64,000 bases of DNA from Calliphora vicina (lineage: Eukaryota > Arthropoda > Insecta > Diptera > Calliphoridae). Below, piece after piece: positions 25,070 through 35,954 of this stretch. The notes under the pieces are model-generated. The model was not told where the DNA came from. It did not search any database and saw only the letters and a list, made by a program, of their open reading frames with translations. The position numbers and the translations under genes are program-made. Each line of letters begins with the position of its first letter. Positions within the stretch are counted from its first letter, which is position 1. Location: positions 57,490,315 to 57,554,314 of the forward strand of contig NC_088781.1 of assembly GCF_958450345.1 (NCBI RefSeq), in the 5' to 3' direction.

Positions 25070-25745
25070 AAATTTAATGATTCATTATATTTTATAAAGC
25101 TATATTGAATTAAATACAATTTGAATAATTCAATAGGGATTTAATATATAAAGAATCCATTTCTAAAGGAATTAAGCCTAGGAATTAATTCGTAATGAAT
25201 GCTTTAAGCTTTTGGGAAATAATGCAAACGTTTTAGGAATTTAATACCAATGAAAACTATACAATTTCAAGTGGAAAATTAATATTAAGAAAATCAAATT
25301 AATGTTTAAAATTGAAATCCAGAAATCCAAATTATTGTTGAGAAATTATAAATTGAAATTAAGAAATCCAATTTAATATTGAAAAAATCCAATTGAAAGA
25401 AGAAACAGACAGACAGACAGACGGACGGACATGGACTCCACTATCTATAAGGATCCAGAATATATATACTTTATAGGGTCATAATGTAAAATGTCATACA
25501 CAATATTAATTTCCCAATTACAATTTTTACTTTCTCAATTTCAATTTGTGTTTTCTCAATATTAATTTGGATTACTTCTTTTTTCTCAATAGTATTTTGC
25601 TGTTCCGAATTCGAATTTGTATATTCTCAATATTAATTTAATTTCTTAATTTCAATTGGTTTTATCTCAATATTAAGTTGAATTTAAATTTTTATTTTCT
25701 CAATATTAATTTGGATTTCTGAATTTCAATTTATTTTTTCGAAAT
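25070..25745. repeat. AATT-rich inverted repeat around a (GACA)n core
   Basis: The left part (25250-25395) repeats 'aattgaaattaagaaatcc'-like units. The right part (25500-25742) repeats the complementary 'tttctcaatattaatttgg' units. Between them is a core with GACAGACAGACAGACGGACG and 'ctttatagggtcataatg'. The arrangement is a degenerate foldback. 25070-25240 belongs to the GAATTAATTC family. Confidence 0.45.
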
Positions 25746-25747
25746 AT

Positions 25748-26530
25748 GCTAGGGAGGATTTATTAGTCCGAGAATTCATGTCAGCCGAGACATTTCTTTA
25801 GGTTTGGAATCAAGAAATAATCACTTGGGGCTAAATCCGAAAAATAGCTCGGATGAAGGATAAATTATTAGTCTAATTCATGGATTTTTAACATGGAAAC
25901 TGCACATATCATTGTTGAACAACGCCAAACACTTCTGCAATCTCAAACCCACTCAAAATTTTAACCACTATGCTTTCACAATCTCTCGCATTTTCAATCT
26001 CCGATCGGCCAACACCATACTGTGAATTTTTGTCCAGTTGAAAGTCCAGAACGATCCTAATCCTTACGAAATTCGGTAAACCATTTTTTTACCATTGAAA
26101 TTGATGGTGCAGAGTTCTCATAGTATTTATCAAGCTTAGCATTGGTTTAAGTGATATTTTTTTTCCGCAAAAAATAATGCTAATGAGCACTCGAAATTTA
26201 CTTTTTTCCATTTTCTCATCAAGTCAAGTGGCTGTCAAACACAAACCAAAATGACTCATTTTGTTCAAATTGGCAGGCATAGAGAATTATACATAGAGAC
26301 GAGACACTCTGATTTGTCAAACAAAAATACAACAAATAATATTTCTGATACAACAACAAAATACATTGTCTAGCAGGTATTTTGTTGTTGCAAGAGATAT
26401 GTTTTTGACAACAGACTTAGGTTTTTGACAATTCCGTCTCGTCTCTATGTTACCCTATGTTGGCGGGAGTCAACTGAAAGATACCTGTTGACAGGAGAAG
26501 TGTTGCCCTTTTTAACGGGAAATTCAAAAA
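25748..26530 (-). mobile_element. Second mariner family, deleted copy (interrupted by a MITE)
   Basis: Minus-strand sequence shares long blocks with the element at 63205-63830: 'gccgagacatttctt(t/c)aggtttggaa', 'gctaaatccg', 'tcacaatctctcgca' and 'aaattcggtaaaccattttt'. It corresponds to parts of the N-terminal DNA-binding domain (near 26100) fused to the C-terminal half, so the catalytic middle is deleted. A 182-bp MITE (26278-26459) is inserted in its 5' end. Confidence 0.6.
26278..26459. repeat. MITE with CATAG termini and 8-bp duplication
   Basis: It begins CATAGAGAATTATACATAGA and ends with complementary sequence finishing CTCTATGTTACCCTATG; the inner CATAGAGACGAGAC repeats are perfect complements. 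It is flanked by TTGGCAGG (26270-26277) and TTGGCGGG (26460-26467), an 8-bp duplication with one difference. An 8-bp duplication fits hAT or P superfamily transposition. Relatives are at 33695-33864 and 34913-35107. Confidence 0.7.
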
Positions 26531-27249
26531 GTCACGAACTTATTGAAACGCTCTCATAAATAAGGATTTTCTCAATTTCAACTAAAGAAATCAATAGTAA
26601 CGAATTATTTATAATCCAGTTTGGCTAGTGATTCGAAATTGTAACGCTAATTTATTTCATAACGGTAACAGTATTTAAATGATAACAGTAATTTCGATGT
26701 GACTTATATCTGTGATCACTTATATTTTCAACCTGAAGCCGATTTTTCAAATGAAAATGAAATAAAACAGAAACGTCGGTAAATAGTTGTTCAAATGAAA
26801 AAAGGAATAAGTCGCTAAATAGTGGTTCGAATGGAAAAAGGACGACAACGACTGGAGGAACCAATGTTTAAGATACATGTAATCATAATTGGCTTAATTA
26901 TTTTAAATAAAACGTATATGTTTTTGCCTTTTAAAAACGTTGGTTTATTTCCTTTAAATAAACCGGATACTTTTGATTGGAATTAAACACAGTTTAAAAT
27001 TTGTAACAACTCTTTATTTATTTAAAATGTACAACAACATAATTAAATCACCGATTTTATTTATAAATTCTCAGAAATACAGACACACTTTATAATGTAC
27101 ACGAATTCACTGGAAAATACAGCACACTTTAAGTAACTCAGTTGATGTTTATTCGAATAGCGTCTCTGATAAACTGAACTCACTATTGCAACCATGGCCA
27201 CTATTTATACACACGCCATTTCTGGTGAACTTTCTACTGTGTTCTTTAA

Positions 27250-27530
27250 AGCTAGGTACTCTGTTCAAAATTTCGTGCGAAATGCTGTCAAACTACATAT
27301 AAAATATTTGGAATGAAATATATGCGAAATAATCTCGCAAAAGCAGTACTCTGTTTTTATTGTGGAAATAATGTGAAATACATCTGGCAACCTTATTTTT
27401 CCACACGAAATAACAAACGCAGCACTTTTTTCGCACGAAATTAAAACCAACAGCTAGCTGTCCAACAGCATGTAAAATTTTTCGCATGAAAAAACCATAA
27501 TTTTTCGCAAATATGAACAGAGTACTAGGC
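27250..27530. repeat. MITE with TACTCTGTTCA inverted repeats, TTAA flanks
   Basis: The left end is AGCTAGGTACTCTGTTCA. The right end is TGAACAGAGTACTAGGC, its complement with small changes. TTAA lies on both sides (27246-27249 and 27531-27534). The inner arms carry further complementary 'tttcgtgcgaaat' and 'ttcgcatgaaa' segments. TTAA duplication is the mark of piggyBac-type insertion, although the termini do not obviously match piggyBac. Confidence 0.55.
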
Positions 27531-27542
27531 TTAACTGTCAAA

Positions 27543-27606
27543 ACTCGTATATTCGAAGTCTAGAGCTTTCGAATTCGTCTAGAGCTTTCGAATTCGAATA
27601 TACGAG
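27543..27606. repeat. Compact palindrome with internal direct repeat
   Basis: ACTCGTATATTCGAA on the left is answered by TTCGAATATACGAGT on the right. Between them GTCTAGAGCTTTCGAATTC occurs twice in tandem. Confidence 0.6.
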
Positions 27607-27685
27607 TCTCAGAAAACATTCAGCGTTACCATACTTACGATCAATGATCAACTCAAAGCTTTTATTCAATGTTAATAATACCCAC

Positions 27686-28442
27686 TAGGGATGCCAAACG
27701 GGACTGGGTTTTACAAATCCCGGGATTCGGGATTTTAGAAATGTAAATCCCGGGATCCCGGGATTTTTCGGGACCCCGGGATTTTTCGGGATCCCGGGAT
27801 TTCGGGATTTTTCGGGACTTCGGGATTTTAGTTAAACGTCAAAAACATCAAATTCAACAATAAAAACTATTGATTTCATTAATATATTTAAGTAAAAATA
27901 TAACAAATCAAAAACTAATGCATTAAATTAAAATAAATGGTCCATGATTTCCCCTAGCTCCATACAATTGCCCCACGGAGTACTGTTTGAGCAGTCATAA
28001 ATATCTTGATTATGCGGCAATCCTTACAAAATTTTGCACAAAATAAGTTGTAAGTACTCTGAAATTATACTGTAAAGTACTGCGGAAATCGGACTACATT
28101 TGCCCCTTCAGAAAATAACATGAACATAAATTTCGTAAAAGTGTAAATTGTGTAAAAGCCTGTCAATGGAAGGGAGACGTGCTGCTTCCTGATTCAAATG
28201 AAAAAATCTGGCTGCGTTTGGATTTGAAGCGAGATTATTATAAATATGCTGAAATTTAGCTTTCTAAGTATTTTGGGTGCTTCAAAAATCTTCCTAAAAT
28301 ATAAAAAATCTCATAATATTTCGGGATTTGTTAATCCCGAAAAATCCCGGGATTCTTTTTCACAAATCCCGGGATTCGGGAAATCCCGATCCCGAAAAAT
28401 CCCGGGATTTTCGGGATCGGGATTTCGGGATTGGCATCCCTA
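27686..28442. mobile_element. Foldback/hAT-like element, CGGGATTT-rich arms
   Basis: The 757-bp element starts TAGGGATGCCAAACGGGA and ends TTGGCATCCCTA. It is flanked by a perfect 8-bp duplication, ATACCCAC (27678-27685 and 28443-28450). Both arms are packed with repeats of CCCGGGATT and TTCGGGATTT in opposite orientation. The centre (about 27840-28320) is unique DNA that includes a piece of the 2395-type dispersed repeat. The duplication length and the TAGGG-type terminus fit the hAT superfamily. No transposase is encoded. A 65-codon plus frame and an 84-codon minus frame across it are by-products of the repeats. Confidence 0.75.
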
Positions 28443-28450
28443 ATACCCAC

Positions 28451-31215
28451 AGATATATTACAGTTTGAGAGGCACTGCTGTTCGAAAGCATTATGCAACT
28501 TTAAATCAGCCGTTGAACTCATTATATTTGAATTCAAGTACAATTTCGTAACAGTATTTTTCCTTTTGGTACCTCTATTTCTCATCCTATGACACGTGAT
28601 GATATGTCGACAGTATATTCGCCAACAGTAGGAGAACTAGGAGCCATCCTCCTTTTGAATATAGCCTAGCAGACTATTTAAAAATAAAACAATACAAGGT
28701 TGAATATTTGTTTTTAGGTTAATTTTTTGTTTTTATTTTTATTCATGTTCTAAATAACATTATTTATACACTTAAAAATATCACCGATTTTATTTTCAAT
28801 TCAATTTTCTTAAAAAATAAACCATATTAAGAATTTAAAAGTTAAAATCAATTATTATTAAGAAAGTTAAATAAATCGTTGACATAAACAATACAATATA
28901 TAAATATAAAATTATTAGTTTTAAAACTGTAAATATTAAAAAAAAGTAAAGTACAGAAAATATATAAAATTAAAAATATATACTAAAAACAGGTTTATTA
29001 TAAGTATTTCTATTATTTTGTTTAGATTTTTATTTTATATTTTTTAGTTTTTTTTTTGATATATTGTATTGAATTTAAATACGTCAATTTGATTGTTTAT
29101 TTTTTTACTTATTTGTTTGTAGATTTTATTTATAACACTATTTTGTTTAGTTTTGTTTTTCTTCTTCAATATTTATTTTTTTTTTGGTTTCGGTTTTCGT
29201 TTAATAAGATTTTGTTTGGTTTGGTTTTTCATTTACGTTTTAAAAATTTTTGACGGGGTTAAGAGTTTTGAATTTGTGTTTCTTTAATTTTATTATTCTG
29301 TTTTACTGTTTAACGTTTTATTAAATTGTGATTTGCTATTTTATTTTAGTTGTAATAATGCGTTAAATGATGTTTATTAAAAAAATATTAATTTAAAAAT
29401 AGTTTTTAATACTTAAATTTAAATTGAAATCTATTATTAAACTTGTTGGTTTTTTAGCAGTTTGAACTAAATATTTATATTATATATCTTCATTTAAAAT
29501 GTTTTTGAACTGGTCCTTTTGCCTTTTGTATGTTTCCTTTCTTTCGCTATTGCTGCTAGACATAAATATGTCTGTCTGTTGGTTATAAATATGTCCTTTA
29601 ATTTGTTTGGTTTTTGGAATTGCTTCCTTTTAAAGCTACGATTGTTCGTTGCCAAACCCAATACCTTTCCTTTTTAACTATTAGTTAATAATACAAAAAA
29701 ACCTAAAATAATTTACTAATTAATTGCTAATTATAATGATTTTATTTTTGGTATTCTTTTAATTGTTTTCTAATACTCTTAAAAATAAAATTCTCTATAT
29801 GATTTTAAGCCCGACTTTAAATGAAAAATAATATTTGTTGTTGTCATTTCATTCTAAGAAACCTATTTAAAAACTAATGTGCTAAAAAAAAAATAGTTAT
29901 TTTAAGGCTATTATAATTGTATTACCTTTTGTTTGTCTTAAATTTAAAAACACATTTTTGTTTTATTGTTTTAAATTAAAATTATTAAACGTTTCTTTAA
30001 CATGTTTTGTTTTATTCCCCTTTTTATGATTTTTTTACTTTTAACATTTATTAAATTCCCTAAAATCTATATATAGTCGAAATTTCCTTTACGTTTTGCT
30101 CTTTATTTTTCAAGCTAAAATTATTTGAAATTTCCATTTTCTATTATTATTTTTACTAATTTTCGAAGCTAAAGTCTTATTTTTAAGTTTTTCAATTTCT
30201 TTTTTATATTTTTTTTTAAATTTAAAACAATTGTTTACGTTATTTTGTTTGTTAATATTTAAATATAATTTTCTGTTAAATCCTTAAAATTTAATCATAA
30301 GGATGGAGGTGTGTGATTTCGAAGTGCGCCATATATATAATTATTATTTAATAATCTATCTTTTTTGTTTTATATTTTGTTTATTTAGAGAATAAAATCC
30401 TTAACAGTCTAATAAAAAAATTGAATTTTTTTAAATGGACCTTTTTTTATTTAATAATGTTTTTTTTCTTTATTTATTAATAATATTAATACAATATGTT
30501 AAATAATTGTAAAGGTAAAATTCAATAATTGTATAGAGTTTTTTGTTTTGTTTTATTTTGTTAATAGAGAAATTATTGTTTTTGCAGAAAGCTTTTTACT
30601 TAATAATAGAGTTTATTTTTTCAAATACATAAGATTTTCAAAATGCCTGGGAAAGAGAGATTTAAAAAATGATTTAAGAATTTAAAAAAAAACGTACGAA
30701 ATACTTTTTTCTGTAAGTGTATGTGGTGTTTAAAGTGTAGAAACGACCGTATGCAGGGTTTGAAATATATAAAAAATTATCGTTAAATGTAAAAAATTAT
30801 GTCAGTCACAAAAATATCATAAGTATAATTGAAATTAGAAAGTAATGAATGCAAAAATTTAACTTATTTTATCTTATTCACATTCGATAAATTATGCGTA
30901 TGATTTAGCAAAAAAAAAACTGAAACAATTTGGATTAAAAGAGATGGCCTATATTCGAAGCAATACGGGGATCACTACTCAGTCGTAGCTAAACTAATAG
31001 GTTTCGCCCTTTTCTTAAAAATTACCGCTGAACTTCCGGAAAATGGCACCACCAGGGGCAATTTTAATCTACACGCAGAGAAAAAACATGGTTCGGCATG
31101 GTTACAACGACTTCAATGTTTTTTTTATTTTTTTTCTTCTTCTTATGAAAGGATTATATTTGAACTATGAAAACAGGTTATAGGAGGGAGCAAAGAGGGA
31201 GTAGTGTTTGTGGAC
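28451..31215. other. AT-rich non-coding DNA
   Basis: I see no supported exon, transposon domain or terminal repeat. The stretch 28720-30640 is very T-rich on the plus strand and resembles long intergenic or untranslated DNA. 31010-31110 is locally GC-richer but has no identifiable content. Confidence 0.35.
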
Positions 31216-32410
31216 ATTCTATTTGAACTTTCCTACATTGAAAATTACAGGAAAAACTTCAGCGGGAAGTTTGTTCCACATACATACGAACATGATACGG
31301 CTAATGAACGAATTTTCCGTATAGTGTATTGTGCAGTCCATTGGCCAATCGACCATAAAGGGATGTGTTCTTGATGAAAAACGTGTATTACGTAAAAATC
31401 TATGGGTATCAGGAACAAGTTCCCCAATTTCATCAGAAGACATTCCATTGTAGTACCGATAAAACAGTGAAACGCAACCCACAGTCCACAGCAATGCTGC
31501 TCCATCGAATCAATAGAATAGGATACCCTACTGTCACCAATAATCACCTTCTCCCTCTCCTCTAAAAGGTCGAGAAGCACCAGAATAGACTTTGAAGCTC
31601 CGGTTCATACATGAGTGTTGTATTCCATTTTCGGTCGGATATAGGTGGTGTAAATAGTGAGGAGATCAGATGGATTAAAGTAATTCCTACACCGTTTCAG
31701 AAATCCGAGACACTTGAATGCTACTTTTGACACTTGAAAAATGTGTTTAGAACAGCGGACATCACATGATATTCTCATGTCCAGAACATCAAGAGCTTCT
31801 GATTCCACAATATTTACACCACCCATAAGTACAGATGAAGCGATATGGTTTGTCGTTTGTTTTTGTGTCAACATGCAACACTGAGTCTTTCGAGTGTTGA
31901 AAGCGACGCCATTCAGAGATTGTCAGAAGATCCCGATTAAGGGAATCATTAATTTTTTGGAACATTGCCCCAATCTCCGTCAGGCTTGGTCTGTAACTTA
32001 TATTCATTAAATTACAGACCAAGCCTGTCGGCAATAGCAAATTTTGCTGTTATATGCAAAATTATAGATAGGGTTGGAAGTTTGACGTTGAAGGTTGTTT
32101 AGAAAAATAAGGAATAGAGTAGGAATAAGAAAGGAACCTTGCAATACCTATGAATTTATCTTGAACTCGTTTGATTAGAACGTATAGTGCGATCTCTGAG
32201 AAAGTTCGATATAAGTCGAGAGAAGTTAATACCGACACCAAAAGCAATAAGTTTTGATAAAAGTGCAACATGCCACACTCTATAGAACGCTTTGGAAATA
32301 TCTAGAGACACCACTTTACTTTCGCCAAAACGGTGAATGGAACGACACCATTTTTCCGATAGAAAGAATAAAAAGTCTCCAGTAGAGCTTCCTCTACGGA
32401 AGCCATGGTT
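31216..32410 (-). pseudogene. Jockey/CR1-like non-LTR retrotransposon, 5'-truncated RT
   Basis: Read from 32410 downwards it encodes HGFRRGSSTGDFLFFLSEKW and a LDISKAFYRVWH box (RT palm, first Asp). It continues with LNRDLLTISEW, then a thumb region around FLKRCRNYFNPSDLLTIYTT followed by YIRPKMEYNTHVW. The conserved 3' tail contains HCFIG(T)T..CS..., HPFMVDWPMDCTIHYTENSF and WNKLPAEVFP near 31235-31480. The YADD-box segment between 32060 and 32290 is lost or out of frame, and there are several frameshifts, so it is dead. There is no RNase H domain, unlike the elements at 33.0, 49.4 and 55.2 kb. Confidence 0.75.
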
Positions 32411-32504
32411 AGTGCTGTCTAATTCTACAACATTTGATTATTCGATACAACTAGAAAATTTTCAATAATACTTCATACTTTTATCGGTTATTTGAAAACA
32501 AAGA

Positions 32505-32995
32505 TTCGAGAGAATTAATTCTTAATACCATTTTAAAAATCAAATTAAATTTTAGCTCTTAAACATTACGTTAATAAATTCATACAATTAATGTATTCCT
32601 TAATTCCTTTGTTCTTCAAACGTATTGAATTCCTTCCTTTGAGAATTCTTTTTTTATAGAATTAATTAAATTAAAATGTTCTTTTTTCCAATTAATTTTG
32701 AAAATGATTAAAAGCTAAACAAAACTGAATGAAGAACAAATATTTTAATTCAATTTGTATTAGATTTGAAATAACAAAAAAATAATTATTCAAAAGATGA
32801 ATGAATTCAGTTATGAACTAATTCCATTGTGAATTACTGAAAAGATGAATGAATTAAAATAAAAACCTTTGGAAACTTTCGATTTTGGAAATGGATTTAT
32901 GGAATGAATGTTGGACATTTTCTAATTCCAAATTATGATTTTAGTGAATTAAGCTTAAACTGAATTAATTAATTCGAAGCTCTGGTTAATTAATA
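32505..32995. repeat. GAATTAATTC-rich dispersed repeat
   Basis: It contains 'gaatgaattcagttatgaac', 'ttttagtgaattaagcttaa' and the terminal TTAATTAATTCGAAGCTCTG. It is in inverted orientation to 12725-13275 and the same orientation as 62740-63180. Confidence 0.5.
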
Positions 32996-33029
32996 ATTTA
33001 TGAATTATTCAGGACTTGCTTGACAAAAA

Positions 33030-34850
33030 AGCGAAGTTAGCCCAGATGAATAACTCTACTCCGGATACTAGGTTGGAGTTTGTAGTCTACTCAGCGCTGT
33101 ATCCTTAGACACAAAATTTCTTACATGGACACCAACGCAGTTGAAGCCAAAAATATTACTCATGTTGGACATTCACGGATCGTTTTTAAAATCAGGAATC
33201 AAATACATACTCCATTGGGACTGGTTGTGTGTTATTTTGAGATAACCCTGGAGTATGGGGAATACACATTAGAAGTTTTTCTGGATAGTAAGGGAGCTTT
33301 TATTAATGTTAATCCCACGAATTTGTTGTGAACCGAATGATCATTACCACGTCAATGGGAGCAACCAATGATATCGAATCTCGGGACTCTACAATGTGGC
33401 ACTATCCTGGAAAATATCTGGGTATTATAGCTCTCTGAATGGGATCGGTACTACGGTCACTCTATACCCGGAGTAATAAGATTGGATTCAGTTCACGAAA
33501 GAATATAAGTCCCTGTTTTCTCTCTACATCGCTTAAAGTGATTCGCAAGTGTCATGGAATCTTAACACCCAATCTAGAGTGCCTAATGCGGCTACGGCCA
33601 TTTATTCATATATAAGGACAATAGCAAAAATCTGTGGAATTAATCCTAGGAACATCTGATGGCTCTTTGATGTTGTGATACTGATATATGGCACCATAGA
33701 GAAACACAGAGCGGAAACTAGAAAAAACTCAAACAAAAAATTTACTCAAAATAATCACACATACGAGTGTTGTTTTTGTTTTCACATAGTTTTTCTACTA
33801 ACACATTTCCAGCATTTAGGTTTCTGACAACTGAGCTAGGTCTTTGACATACATATTCTCTATGTATGGCACTTCTTTTGCAGAGTGCTCTCTGAAAGTC
33901 ACCCAAGGCTCTATTCGACATAATGAGCAGCCATAAGATCAGCAGGCAACCAGTTCATTATGTCGAATAGAGTCTTTGATGGCGAGCAACGTACATATTA
34001 ACCTGTAATCATAAATGCAGAAGTTCGTAAGATTTTAACTCTGATAGAAGACTCAATGCTTAGGGCGAATGGACTACGGACATATCACTATTTTTAATGA
34101 CAATATTAACTACTCACAAAAATTTCTTAGTCAGAGAGTTTGTCATGTTAATCGCGACTGGACAGTCTTCACTGATAGTTCAAAAACGACATGGCTTTTA
34201 TATTGCACAAACAGACACAGGTGTGTATTCCAGACTTCCGGACCAACATATTGTTCTGCAGGCTGAAATTTCGTCCATAAAAAGGACCTTAAATTTGTTA
34301 AGGTCGGATATATGGGGTTGATATTCTAATCTATACTGATAGTTAGGCTGCCCAGAAATCTATTAGGGGTGTCTACACAACATCTAACTTGGTCCTGGAA
34401 TTTCCGGCTTCTCTTATGTAATGAAATGCCGAGAAATTCCACACTTAAATTTTAAAAATTTATCGATTTGTCGGGGTACAGCTAAAATGCTGCAAGTGTA
34501 TGATTCTGGATGGACTCTACGATTATGCACAGGTGGTCCACAAATACTACTTGTAGGACGTCAAGTGAAATATGGCTATGACGAACGTTCCGAGAGATCG
34601 GCTGTGGAATATAGTAGCTGTGGTCACGGGTAATAGCTTTTTCGGATTGCCAGGATATTGAATCATTATCAATCATTCAAATCATTTCAGTAAAAGTTTT
34701 CATAACGCAGAAGAGGAGACGTCTGACCGATTTAGTATTCGGGACGTTAGATGAATATTTTTGCATGACCTGACGAAACTGTCAGGGATAGACAACAGCA
34801 TAATAAATGTCTTCGTTCGAGCGACTTAATGGTTTGGTTATGTACACAGT
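33030..34850 (+). pseudogene. RNase H-bearing non-LTR retrotransposon remnant
   Basis: Near 33240-33320 the frame encodes LEVFLDSKGAFINVNPTN, matching the RT box 'AFLDIEGAFNNV' seen in the 55.2 kb element (first catalytic Asp retained as FLDSKGAF). Near 34170-34210 is VFTDSSKTTW, the start of an RNase H domain, followed by a degenerate continuation. Stops are frequent. A 170-bp MITE (33695-33864) is inserted between the RT and RNase H parts. Confidence 0.65.
33695..33864. repeat. MITE, CATAGAG termini, perfect 8-bp duplication
   Basis: It begins CATAGAGAAACACAGAG and ends ACATATTCTCTATG. It is flanked by TATGGCAC on both sides (33687-33694 and 33865-33872). The internal sequence (ATAATCACACATACGAGTG and 'aggtctttgacat') is shared with 34913-35107 in opposite orientation and more distantly with 26278-26459. 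Confidence 0.75.
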
Positions 34851-34912
34851 ACGGTTGAAAGGGGGTACTGATTTTGTACTCTTATCCTCAACACTTTCTT
34901 TCCTGATATCAC

Positions 34913-35107
34913 CATGGGAACCATAAATACACATAGATTGGAAACTCGGCTTTCAAAGACCTAACTCAGTTATCAAAAACCTAAGTGGTGCGAATGTATT
35001 AGTAAACATAACTATGTAAAATAAAAAAACACTCGTATGTGGGATTATTTTAAGTAATATTTTTGTTTGTTATTTTTCTATATTTAGCTTTATGCTTATT
35101 TCTTTAT
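34913..35107. repeat. MITE of the CATAG family, inverted relative to 33695
   Basis: Its reverse complement contains AATAATCCCACATACGAGTG and 'aggtctttgaaagcc', aligning with 33695-33864. The ends are CATGGGAACCATAAATACAC and ...TTTCTTTATG. The target duplication is not clear (GATATCAC versus ATCACAAC). Confidence 0.6.
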
Positions 35108-35874
35108 GATCACAACTACAGAGGATAACCTAACCTAAAATATATGACAATAAGACAACCTTTAGAAACTTTACAATCCGTGAAGAGTTGCAACATATGT
35201 ATGTAGCTCTTACAGATCAGACGATCACTGATATGAAAAATAGCAACTAAAACCTTGTAAATACTAACATTTTTAGATACAATAATCATCTAGGTTTTTA
35301 CTCTACGATATAATTTTAACAAAAAATAACATAATGATCAATAGAAAAGAGTTAGAAAGCGATCGTGTAAGAATTTGGCTCAAGCATTTGGTTAGGCAAA
35401 ATAAAACATTTTCTTTACTTTAAATAATCTTTTAGAAAATTTTCCATTTTCCCAGGTCCTAGATGAGCACTTAAAAATTCTGATTCACACTATAGAAAAA
35501 TTAGAACAAGTTCTACTTTTTGATTTGTACAATGATATATTTTGACAGATTTCTCTATTTTACATTTCATATCCTTTTTTGAAAATTTTTGAAAAATTAG
35601 ATCCAGTATTTTTAAAACATCGAGGGTGAATTTAATTAACCGATTACAGAAGTAGGAATTCCCTGTATTAGTGTTACATTTATAAATATTTAAGTGTTTC
35701 CCTATTATCTTTCTTTAAATCTCTCTTAACCCATATTTCCCTATATCTACATTATTTAAGCATATAAATATTTATGTTACTATATTGAACGGGATCATGA
35801 ACAACTACATACCATGTAATAAGTATAATCTTAATCACTTTATCGAAAACATTCTCATTCTCATTAGCATTACC
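35108..35874. other. Region downstream of the kinase-like gene
   Basis: AT-rich with no supported gene. It probably includes the 3' flank and possibly 3' untranslated sequence of the gene ending at 35955. Confidence 0.35.
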
Positions 35875-35880
35875 TTTATT
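35875..35880 (-). terminator. Candidate polyadenylation signal (AATAAA)
   Basis: AATAAA on the minus strand lies 75-80 nt after the stop codon at 35955-35957. Another AATAAA lies at 35940-35945, only about 10 nt after the stop, which is close for use. Either could end the transcript. Confidence 0.3.
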
Positions 35881-35954
35881 TGTTTGTAGATAAAAAACAT
35901 TCCACGATTCTTTTAATCACACTCAGTTTGCTCTTAATTTTTATTATTACTATA

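Noticed and set aside
28246..28585. Short frames with repeated PGF/IPGF motifs as a collagen- or elastin-like gene
   Set aside because: The motif is the translation of CCCGGGATTT repeats in the foldback arms.
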